Source: a virus. Taken from it: 33,600 nucleotides of DNA. Both the position numbers and the translations under genes were made by a program. The stretch lies in IMG/VR virus record IMGVR_UViG_3300035162_000814, positions 1 to 33,600 of that record; one strand, given 5' to 3'. This document shows positions 1 to 8,700 of this stretch, piece after piece (the stretch's first letter is position 1; the number at the start of each line of letters is the position of its first letter). Under the pieces are notes generated by a model that saw nothing but the letters and a program-made list of their open reading frames with translations, searched no databases and had not been told where the DNA came from.

Positions 1-237
1 CTGCACAAGCCGCTGCACAAGCAGAAATTGACGCCGCTACACAAGCAGAAATTGACGCTGCTGCACAAGCCGCTGCACAAGCAGAAATTGACGCCGCTAC
101 ACAAGCAGAAATTGACGCTGCTGCACAAGCAGCACTCGAAGCAGAAGCCGCTACACAAGCAGAAATTGACGCCGCTACACAAGCAGAAATTGACGCTGCT
201 GCACAAGCAGCACTCGAAGCAGAAGCCGCTACACAAG
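1..237 (+). repeat. Tandem repeats inside the left-edge virion gene (60 bp and 78 bp units)
   Basis: Bases 1-60 and 61-120 are identical. A 78-base unit starting at 121 begins again at 199 and stays identical for 39 bases before diverging. All units are multiples of three and built from smaller blocks such as GCAGAAATTGACGC, so copy-number changes would keep the frame. The array probably continues left of the window. Confidence 0.9.
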
Positions 238-1820
238 GTGATGACGGTGTCGACACCACGCTACAAGAGATCATTGCTCTCAACACCGAAAACGACGGTG
301 ATGTTGACGCCACGCTAGCAGACCTCGCCCTTGATCTAGATACTACCGAGGCAGCTATACTTGATTATCTCGGGCTTACCCGCGCAGATATAACTGCACT
401 CACTGAGCTTAACATTGCAAACGACGGTGATGTTGACGCCACGCTACAAGAGATACTTACTCTTAACACTGAAAACGACGGTGATGTTGACGCCACGCTA
501 GCAGAGATCAAGGAGAAACTTGACACAAACAAAACTGGTGTTGACACTGCATTAAAAACACTCCTTGAGCTTAACACCGAAAACGACGGTGATGTTGACG
601 CCACGCTAGCAGACCTCGCCACTGATCTAGGTGCTACCGAAGCAGCTATACTTGAGTATCTCGGGCTTACCCGCGCAGATATAACTGCACTCACTGAGCT
701 TAACATTGCAAACGACGGTGATGTTGACGCCACGCTACAAGAGATACTTACTCTTAACACTGAAAACGACAGTGCTGTTGACGCCACGCTAGCAGAAATC
801 AAGACGAAACTTGACACAAACAGAACTGCTACTAACACTTCATTTGCAGCGCTTACTGCGCTTAACACTAGCAATTACAATGCCATTGACACTACGCTAC
901 AAACTTTTGGGGCGAAACTTGACACAAACCAACAGGAAATACTTGCCGAATACGCTGAAGGTGTACGGCAATTACAACTTGGCCAAGCGGAAACTAACCA
1001 GAAAATAAAAGCAGCAGCCGAGATGCTGTCCGGTGAACACGACCAGTTGTTTGAGCTGGCGCTGGAAAACGAATCCAAAGGCATGGCTCGAGACCAAGCC
1101 ATTCAAGTTGCGGTCGAGGAGGTAGCGTTATCGTTCGGCATAGGAAAAGTTGAACTACTTAATGCTATCGACGCAACAGAACTCTCTTTGTCAAACCAAC
1201 TCACGGAAACAGAACTTAACCTTGATACTGATATTCAGAATGTTGCGAACCTTGTAGGAAAACCATCATTCGATGTTACACAAGCGGATATTGATTTTGT
1301 AATTGATCTAATCGCACAAGAAAACATTAGTAGCGAGTTAATAACGCAGTATGATGTTACCGGAGACGGTATTGTTGACATAAATGACCAAACGTTGTTA
1401 GAAACAACATTACAGAGTGACAATACTACTATCCCGGCCACGGGGATGTATTTGCAACAAGAGCAAGATACAGAAACTACTATGGACACACTTGCCGATA
1501 TGAACACCAATATTCAAACTAACGCCCAGCAGACAGCATTGCGAGACTTGGCATCTTTGGAGCAGCAAGGGGCGTTTAAAGGCGCAAAGACCACCGTGTC
1601 TTCTGTGGACCCTATGAATATTGATTACTTATACGACTTTAACAGTGTTTTTGCTAATCCGTCTCAAGAAAGTTTGTTTGCAAGCCCGTATAGCACTACA
1701 ACGCGTAACAAACCTGCTAACAATTCAATGGGGCCAACGCCTATGGCGAGTGAGTTTGCCAAGGGTGGACAGGTAGAGGACGAAAATGATATGCTGTTAA
1801 AATTACTTGGAGAACTATAA
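3..1820 (+). CDS. Repeat-rich virion protein, 5'-truncated by window edge
   Basis: The reading frame is open from base 3 to the TAA at 1818-1820, about 605 residues, with no start codon visible in the repeat part, so the gene begins left of the window. Visible residues 1-79 are Ala/Gln-rich nonapeptide repeats of the type AQAEIDAAT. Residues about 94-285 are a 97-residue unit present almost twice, with the recurring motif LNTENDGDVDATL. After that come a helical stretch, a dockerin/EF-hand-like loop (DVTGDGIVDIND, visible residues 451-462) and a polar tail with FAKGGQVEDEND close to the C-terminus. Repetitive fibrous architecture and the position upstream of other virion genes suggest a tail, fibre or internal virion protein; the exact role is not recognised. 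An ATG at 1023 exists in frame, but the frame is plainly coding before it. The stop overlaps the next ATG by one base. Confidence 0.8.
   Translation, partial: AQAAAQAEIDAATQAEIDAAAQAAAQAEIDAATQAEIDAAAQAALEAEAATQAEIDAATQAEIDAAAQAALEAEAATQGDDGVDTTLQEIIALNTENDGDVDATLADLALDLDTTEAAILDYLGLTRADITALTELNIANDGDVDATLQEILTLNTENDGDVDATLAEIKEKLDTNKTGVDTALKTLLELNTENDGDVDATLADLATDLGATEAAILEYLGLTRADITALTELNIANDGDVDATLQEILTLNTENDSAVDATLAEIKTKLDTNRTATNTSFAALTALNTSNYNAIDTTLQTFGAKLDTNQQEILAEYAEGVRQLQLGQAETNQKIKAAAEMLSGEHDQLFELALENESKGMARDQAIQVAVEEVALSFGIGKVELLNAIDATELSLSNQLTETELNLDTDIQNVANLVGKPSFDVTQADIDFVIDLIAQENISSELITQYDVTGDGIVDINDQTLLETTLQSDNTTIPATGMYLQQEQDTETTMDTLADMNTNIQTNAQQTALRDLASLEQQGAFKGAKTTVSSVDPMNIDYLYDFNSVFANPSQESLFASPYSTTTRNKPANNSMGPTPMASEFAKGGQVEDENDMLLKLLGEL
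282..863 (+). repeat. 291-bp (97-codon) tandem duplication inside the left-edge virion gene
   Basis: The block starting near 282 reappears at 573 with an offset of 291 bases and only scattered differences, for example GATCTAGATACT against GATCTAGGTGCT. The second copy degrades after about 820. Near-identity at the nucleotide level, including synonymous positions, points to recent amplification rather than ancient protein repeats. Confidence 0.85.
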
Positions 1821-2569
1821 TGGGTATTATCGAAGATGGGCTTGATGCGTTAGGCGGGCTTTTTACAGATTCAAAAGGTAACACCGACTACGGTAACCTT
1901 ATTTCTCTTGGTGGCGCTATTCTAGGTGGCACAGGCGTTACAAAGACAAACACCCCTGTAACAGGCTATCAAGGCACAGTGCCCAAGTATGACGCCGTTC
2001 GTGCTCGTGTCCCCAACACATATGACCCTACCAGACGCCCCGGTAGTGGCGGACAACGTTATTTCACACAGACCCAGTACCAACCCAAAAGTGAAACTCC
2101 TGCTACTCCTCTAACCGCGGAAGGTTTAGCGACATTGAACGCGGCAAATCCGGCGCGGCAAGACCGGTCCACTACGGCGCTCCTACAACAGGGTGCCGCC
2201 AATATAGACAATACAGCTATTGCAGCCGACGGCGGCATACCAGTTGTACCCACGTACGGAGTTGAGGGGGACAAAGTAATAGAGATGGCCGCAGGTGGTA
2301 TTGCTCAACTAAAAAAGGGCCAGTACCTCAACGGCGCAAGCGATGGTATGGCAGACAAAGTGCCTGCACGTATCGACGGAATGCAAGAAGCACGGCTGAG
2401 TGATGGCGAGTTTGTCATACCTGCAGATGTAGTTAGTCACCTTGGCAACGGTAATTCTGACGCTGGTGCTACGGTGTTAAAAGATATGATGGCGCGGGTA
2501 CGTAAAGAACGTACAGGCTCCAAGAAACAGGGTAAAGAAATAAACCCTAACAAATTTATACCTGCGTAG
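1820..2569 (+). CDS. Virion-associated protein with conserved C-terminal phage module
   Basis: A 249-residue protein whose ATG at 1820 overlaps the preceding stop (TAATG), so translation is probably coupled. The N-terminus is Gly-rich (ALGGLF, SLGGAILGGTG) and the middle is low-complexity and polar. The C-terminal about 90 residues hold a block I recognise from marine phage structural clusters: a GGIA motif, then SDGMADKVPARIDG, then LSDGEFVIPADVVSHLGNG, then DMMARVRKERTG. I know no biochemical function for this block. Position between other late genes supports a role as virion or assembly protein. No membrane segment or catalytic motif is evident. Confidence 0.75.
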   Translation: MGIIEDGLDALGGLFTDSKGNTDYGNLISLGGAILGGTGVTKTNTPVTGYQGTVPKYDAVRARVPNTYDPTRRPGSGGQRYFTQTQYQPKSETPATPLTAEGLATLNAANPARQDRSTTALLQQGAANIDNTAIAADGGIPVVPTYGVEGDKVIEMAAGGIAQLKKGQYLNGASDGMADKVPARIDGMQEARLSDGEFVIPADVVSHLGNGNSDAGATVLKDMMARVRKERTGSKKQGKEINPNKFIPA

Positions 2570-2579
2570 GAGGTGAAAC

Positions 2580-3449
2580 ATGGTTACTCCTGTACTTATT
2601 ACTGGTGAAGAACCAATTAAAACAGGCGCTGAGTCTGGTCTAGCTACATACGCGGGTGATTATATCACCGACATGCTTGGCAAAGGTCAGGCGCTCGGTA
2701 ACGAAGATTACAACGCCTACATGGGGCCGCTCACTGCGGGCGCGTCTAGTTTACAAGATGCAGCGTTTCAGGGACTTGCCAACTTGGCACTTCCCACAGA
2801 GGCTATGGGCGTGGCGGGGTACACTCCACAAGAATTTACCGGTGCGAATGTGGGTATGTACATGAACCCGTACTTGCAGCAATCCCTAAACCCGCAGATC
2901 GAAGAGGCTAGGCGTCAAGCGGGTATCACCGCTACGCAAAATGCTAACAAGTTTGCTGGTGCGTACGGCGGCTCCGCACAGGCACTGTTTAACGCTGAAG
3001 CCAACCGTAACTTAGGACAAAACCTGTCTGCTATAACGGCACAAGGCTATTCAGATGCGTTTGACAGAGGTTTAGGGCAGTTTAATGTTGCTCAAGATAG
3101 GGCTTCTCTCGGGCAAGACAAAATAAACTTGTACGGGCAACAGGGACTTCAAAATTTAGCAGATATGGGCGCAACACAACGTGGTATAGAATCTGAAGGA
3201 ATAACCGCGGATAGACTGCAGTTTGAGGAAGAGCGAGACTTCCCTTACAAACAAGTGCAGTATATGCAGTCGTTGCTACAAGGTTTGCCGGTTGGTGCGC
3301 AAACAGTACAGTACGAAGAACCGGGATATTTACAAAAGATGGCAACAGGCGCAAGCGACCTTGAAGCGTTTTTTGACAAGTTGTTCGGTCCAACAACTCC
3401 AACAACTCCAACAACTTCAGCGACTACTTCAGAAACAGTAAGCGCATAA
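2580..3449 (+). CDS. Putative internal (ejection) virion protein
   Basis: A 289-residue protein preceded by a strong Shine-Dalgarno, AGGAGGTG at 2568-2575, five bases before the ATG. It carries the pattern YMNPYLQQSLNPQIEEARRQ followed by a long Gln/Ala-rich helical stretch (NANKFAGAYGGSAQALFNAEANRNL). I recognise this pattern from internal or ejection-type proteins of T7-like podoviruses. The last 20 residues are Thr/Pro/Ser-rich (PTTPTTPTTS), encoded by a nine-base direct repeat. Length and amphipathic helical nature resemble the small member of a three-protein ejection set, but family identity is inferred from the sequence pattern only. Confidence 0.65.
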   Translation: MVTPVLITGEEPIKTGAESGLATYAGDYITDMLGKGQALGNEDYNAYMGPLTAGASSLQDAAFQGLANLALPTEAMGVAGYTPQEFTGANVGMYMNPYLQQSLNPQIEEARRQAGITATQNANKFAGAYGGSAQALFNAEANRNLGQNLSAITAQGYSDAFDRGLGQFNVAQDRASLGQDKINLYGQQGLQNLADMGATQRGIESEGITADRLQFEEERDFPYKQVQYMQSLLQGLPVGAQTVQYEEPGYLQKMATGASDLEAFFDKLFGPTTPTTPTTSATTSETVSA

Positions 3450-3468
3450 AATACGGAGATACTAGATA

Positions 3469-5727
3469 ATGGCTTTAGAAACTGGCGGGTTAGACGCACA
3501 AGTAGAACAACGTATGGATGCCTACCGAGGCAACCCACAGAAACTACAACAGCGTTACGGGCAGAACAAAGAGCTTCTGGACCTGTTGGCGTTGCAAAAG
3601 CTGACTTCTGAAAAGAAACAAGTTGCGGCCAACATGCAGCTACAAGCGCAACAGAATCCAAACACAATAGCGCAGCAGCGCGAACAAGAAGCCCTAGAGC
3701 TAACAAAACAAGAGATGGGCGGTACGCTTGGACAGTTGGCGGCTAACACAAAAGGCACGCTCGACCAAAAAGCTGCTATGCAGAAAAAAAATATGAACCG
3801 TATGGCGCAAAACGCTTCTCGGCCACAACCCGGCCCCGGCGCAGGTCTTATGGGTCTTATGGGTGGTGGAGCAAGACCCCCAGCACGTCCTCCTATGGGG
3901 AACCCACAAGCAGGAGGTTTAGCTAACGCACGTATGGCACAGGCCGCTGCACAAGGTGGCCCCGTCCGTATGGCGCAAGGCGGCATAGTATCGTTTGTTG
4001 AAGGTCAAGAAGTTAATAGCCCAGCGTACCGCAAATATTTAGAGTTAAAACAACGCATAGGCAAAGACATGGCTTTGCAGCAGTTGCGGCAGAACGTAAA
4101 AACAAAATACGGTACATTCGCTTCTCCGTTTGGAGCATTGCGCCAGCAGTCCGACGAACAGAGGGCTTACGCAAAGCAAGTTTTAGCTCAAGCAGATTCT
4201 ATGGACGAACAACAACTTTTTGAACTAGCCAACACTAACTTTACAGCGGGCATGTCTCCAGACGATCTTAGTACCCTTCCACCCTTAGATATATCTACGG
4301 CACCAGAAGATGTTGTGATTGAAGATAGTGGCGTTGCTCCTGTTGTTACTTCAGATCAAGCTGACGCCGACCCTACGTTAGAGCGACCTGAAACAGGCAA
4401 TGTGACGTTTATGCCTGCGGAACAGGAAGACTTCTTTAAAGATGTCCCAACTTCTTATGAGCCTGTAACGCCAAAAGAGGCGGACAAAACTGGGTTAAAC
4501 ACCGCGGTTACTGCAATGACCGACCAAGCGGGTAGTACGCCTGTTATGGCCGCAGTTAGCGACTTGGAAGCTGCGCCGCTGGAATCTGTGGAAGCACCAC
4601 GCACCGACTCTGAACAAAAATTGTTTGACGAATTAACGCAACGATATGTGTCGGACTCAAATGAAGATGTTCAAGGGGCGCTGACAGGCGCTCGCGCTAG
4701 TTCTGATGACTATTTTAAGCGTGATGACAAAGCAGATATATACGCAGGGCAGGAAACCGAAGAACGTGCTTTGCAGGCGGAGACGCTAGACCCTGACAGG
4801 TTAAGAAAACTAGCGCGGATACAGACACTCGCTGGGGGTCGTAGAGGTTCGGGTGGAATTGGCGCAGCTTACGCAGCCACGCAGCTTGGGCAAGACAAAC
4901 GCCGTAGTGAAGGTTTGGGTACTATACGTGATATACAAGACCTTGGAGTTACTACTGATACAGGCATAGCATCATACGGTGCAGCCGCAGGGCAGAGCGC
5001 AGCAACACGCGCAGAAAACAGACGGACTACGGGTATGTCTGGGCTACAAGGTATTCTTGACGACTCGCAAACCCGCGCACTGCAGGGACAACGTGAACAA
5101 AATGCGGTTAACATAGAAAACAAACGCTACGAACAAGACGTTGCTAAAGGTAACTTTAACGCTGCGCGAGATGCTATAAACAACCAAGCCGCGTCACTAC
5201 GTAAAGTAGTGTCTTTGAACGCAGATGACGTTAACAATCAGGTTAAAGTAAACTTATCTGTAGCGGGGGATGAAAATCAAGCACGGTCTGATGCACTAGA
5301 AGCTAAACTAGAAGTAGCAAAAGCTAAGTCTGAGGAGCGTTTGAAGCTAAACGAAAAACTGTTTAACAGTGAAGTTGAACTACAGAAACTTGCGGACGCC
5401 CGTGCTAAAACTGTTACCACGCTTATAGCGGAGTCTATGAATAACAATCCGCAAGCTGTGGCCTTAGAACGACAACTTCTAAGACTGTCTAAAACTGAAA
5501 ACAGAGTAGAGTATGAACAAGTAGAAACGGAGCTTAACAAAATTAAGAGGGCTACTATAGAAACATTGTCTGGCATGTTTAGCTCTTTTGCGGATAACTA
5601 CACAGATATGATTACGCTAAACAACCGTATCCAACAAATCAGAGCGGCAAACACATCTGTCCAAAGTACCCCACGGCGGTTAGACCCAAGCAGTGTGACT
5701 ATGGACGAGATTCCCTCTGGACCGTAA
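3469..5727 (+). CDS. Large internal virion protein, function unknown
   Basis: A 752-residue protein with GGAGAT before the ATG at 3469. Residues 1-110 are Gln-rich and helical. Residues about 118-150 are a Gly/Pro/Met-rich linker (MGLMGGGARPPARPPMG). Next comes the motif MAQGGIVSFVEGQEV at about residues 167-181, a motif seen in variant form in the two genes further upstream. Residues 240-420 are acidic and probably disordered. The C-terminal 300 residues are helical and coiled-coil-like, rich in Gln, Asn, Glu and Lys. No enzyme motif is visible. Its place between the small ejection-like protein and the giant polyvalent protein suggests a T7 gp15-like position in the virion core; this is an inference from gene order and composition. 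Confidence 0.65.
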   Translation: MALETGGLDAQVEQRMDAYRGNPQKLQQRYGQNKELLDLLALQKLTSEKKQVAANMQLQAQQNPNTIAQQREQEALELTKQEMGGTLGQLAANTKGTLDQKAAMQKKNMNRMAQNASRPQPGPGAGLMGLMGGGARPPARPPMGNPQAGGLANARMAQAAAQGGPVRMAQGGIVSFVEGQEVNSPAYRKYLELKQRIGKDMALQQLRQNVKTKYGTFASPFGALRQQSDEQRAYAKQVLAQADSMDEQQLFELANTNFTAGMSPDDLSTLPPLDISTAPEDVVIEDSGVAPVVTSDQADADPTLERPETGNVTFMPAEQEDFFKDVPTSYEPVTPKEADKTGLNTAVTAMTDQAGSTPVMAAVSDLEAAPLESVEAPRTDSEQKLFDELTQRYVSDSNEDVQGALTGARASSDDYFKRDDKADIYAGQETEERALQAETLDPDRLRKLARIQTLAGGRRGSGGIGAAYAATQLGQDKRRSEGLGTIRDIQDLGVTTDTGIASYGAAAGQSAATRAENRRTTGMSGLQGILDDSQTRALQGQREQNAVNIENKRYEQDVAKGNFNAARDAINNQAASLRKVVSLNADDVNNQVKVNLSVAGDENQARSDALEAKLEVAKAKSEERLKLNEKLFNSEVELQKLADARAKTVTTLIAESMNNNPQAVALERQLLRLSKTENRVEYEQVETELNKIKRATIETLSGMFSSFADNYTDMITLNNRIQQIRAANTSVQSTPRRLDPSSVTMDEIPSGP

Positions 5728-5739
5728 TAAGGGCTAACA

Positions 5740-8700
5740 ATGGCACTTTATGAATTAACTGACGAAACTGGCAGTAAAGTACAGGTAGAGGGTCCATCTG
5801 GCGCGACTAAAGAACAGATTGTCACTATCTACAATAATACTATGGCCGTCAATGAACGCGAGCCAGAGCGCAAGCTCCGTGAAAATTTAGAAAATTACTA
5901 CGGCACACGTCAAGAAGCCGCGGGAAATATCGCACGAAGCAGGAAACCCACAGTAGGAGACTATTTTGGCGAGGTTCCAAAGGGTTTAATCGGCGGCGCG
6001 GCGGGTATGCTGGAAACAGGTGCCTTGGGTCTTGCGGCCTTATTACCTGAAGGCGCAGAGGACGTTGTACGCGATGGCATTAAAGCTGTAGGCGGGGCGG
6101 TGCAAGATTATGTGGTGCCTGATTTTAATTTAGAAAACAGCATACCGCGCAAAGTTAGTGAAGCCACGGGTTCCTTTGTGGGGCTTGCGGCCACGACCGC
6201 GCTTAACGTACCAGCAGGCATAGGACTAGCAGTATCTGCAGGCGCAGGCGAAGCGAGTGAACGTGCACGTGCCGAAGGCGCTTCTGTAGAAGATCGTAAC
6301 CTGTCAGCGGTACTGGGTATAATCCCCGGCGCTCTGGAACTCTTACCTATTAAGTTCTTATCAGTCATAAACAAAGCTCAGAAGGCTAAAATTAGAGATG
6401 CGTTAGCGCGTATTGTAGAGCAAGGCGGCATTGAAGCAGGGCAGGAAGCTGTATCTTCCATAGCCCAGAACCTCATTGCCCGTGAAGTCTACAAACCAGA
6501 TCAAAGCCTTATCGAAGGCACAGCAGAAGAAGCTGCATTAGGTGGTACAGTTGGTGCCATCATACAGAGTACCCTAGAACTTGTTACACCTAGAACCCGA
6601 GGCGGTACTAGCGACACAAGCGGCGAAGAGGTGTTAGCATTACCTGCACCGACAGAAGATGAACTACGTCTATCCTCCACACGGCAGCTCCAAGATTCCA
6701 CGTCTGGTGAACAAATTAATATGCCTCCACCACCAGAACAAATTACAGGGCCAGATGATCTTGGTATACAATTAGATGATGGCATTTATACAGACATACC
6801 GAGTGCTACTACACGAGATCAACGGACGGCCCGTACTTCTGAAGGAATAGCTAGTCTAACCGCAGCAACTAAAAACAAAGCTGCAGTAATAGAACAAGCC
6901 AAGGCTGAATTACAAAACGACGGTATGATAACGTCTAAAACGCGTAAAAACATAGAGGCTACCCTTACACCAAAAGAAGCTGCTGAGGCGTTAAAAGATA
7001 CACGGTACGAACCTGCATTAAGACTAACAGGCGCAGGTGCGCAAGATAACCGTGCTGTAGGTGACGTTCAACGCGATCTTGTACCCCCAAAAGAAATACA
7101 AGATAAACAACGTTTTGACGATGTCATTGCAAGTCAAAAACGTGATAGTCTTTCTCCTGACGCAAAAAGATCAGGCCGAACAGCAAGTATAGCTGTAGAA
7201 GAACAAGCCGCGCAGGCTAGAGCACGTGAACGCCAAGGACTAGCCGCCGCAGAACGTGGTGATGTAGAAGCCTTTGAGCAACCTGACCTATTTGCAATAG
7301 AACGCGAACAGGACGAACGTAAGTACGGCAAACCTGAAGCTGAAGCTGTGTCTGAGATGTTAGGACCAATAGATTCAGGTAGGGCAGCTAATCCCGAGGT
7401 AGATTTAGTTGATCGTATTGCTGCACTTGAAGCACAGGAGACAGGCGCAAACGTACGTAAAGCCACAGAACAAACGCGACAAAAACAAGAAGACATAGAC
7501 ATAGACACCGAACTGGGGCTGCGCGATATGCAGACGCGGGTTACTGAGCCTGAACGAAGAGCCGCAGATCGTGAGAGGCCAGAACAATTATCGTTTCGAG
7601 GTGAATTGCGTCAACCTAAGAAAACACCAGAAGGTATCACACCATTGGTGTCCTCTGCGTCTGTGCCTGATGCTATACCCGAACTGACCGCACCTGCAGG
7701 AAGGAAGGCTGATGTTAGAGCTGACGCAGAAGCAAGTAGAGCTGGCGCTCAAAGTATTAGATCAAGCAGTGCAGGCGCAGGAGGTGCAACCCCTAGTGGT
7801 GCCGTCCAGCCTCAAGCACTTAACAACGGACGATTGGGACGACCTGTGTCTGGCGTTGGAGATGCTGCTACAGGAACGCAGAAACAGCCAAGTGCATTAA
7901 CATCTACAGTCACAACCTCTTCTCAAGCCGTTCCCGGGGAAGCCGAGGTAACGCCCAAGCCAAAACCTGTTACACAGAAGATAGAACCCGCGGGCAGCAG
8001 ACGTACCTCGTTAGGCGGTGGAGCAACACCTAAAGGAGCCAAGCGTGGACCTATTCCTGCAGGAATAAAAGGCGTTAAACGCGTAAAAGCTAAAGAGCCT
8101 GAAGCAAAACAAGTTGCACGCCTGTATGCTGAAGAAACTCCTGATGCCGTCAAAACAGAATTTGGTGGCAAACAAGAAGAAGCCACAACAAACCCATTTA
8201 ACAATACAGACAACAAGAAAATTAAAGATAAACTGCTGGCAGGGTTCAGCAAGAGCGACAAGAGCAAAAAAGAAGATGCGCCTGTCGTCGCTTATTTGCG
8301 TGCGTACCCTAACCCGTTCGATGGTCTTAGTATGGCGCTGTATGATAAGATACACAGTGAACCTCTAGCTACCAACGAAGTTACTAATGATCCCGCAGCA
8401 CGTGCAGCGACAAAAGCACGGCAGTTTATGGGTGGTGTCCCTAGCAAAAAAGGACAAATAGCTCCTGCCGATAGGGTGATAGCATGGGCACGGGCCAACC
8501 TCAGTAAAGAAGCCAACGAAAAACTAGATCGGCGTGCCAAAGAAATACAGCTAAATCAAGTTCGCACCGTGGTGTTTGAAGGTGGTCCTGATCGTGTAAT
8601 GAACGCTTATGAAAAAAGATTACTACAAGATCGTAAGAGTTTAGAGGCAGCTATAGTTGGTAATTACGCTGACCCGAAAGAGTTGGTCAAAGACTACCCT

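Noticed and set aside
1-240. Array that looks at first sight like a CRISPR or satellite
   Set aside because: Units are multiples of three, contiguous without unique spacers, and in frame with a protein.
28-318. Open frame of 96 codons with His/Lys/Leu-rich repeats
   Set aside because: It is the +1 shadow of the Ala/Gln repeat gene in frame 3, which stays open and continues into a clear coding region.
365-874. Minus-strand frame of 169 codons, Ser/Val-rich
   Set aside because: It mirrors the repeat gene on the other strand; its repeated composition follows from the direct repeats of the plus-strand gene.
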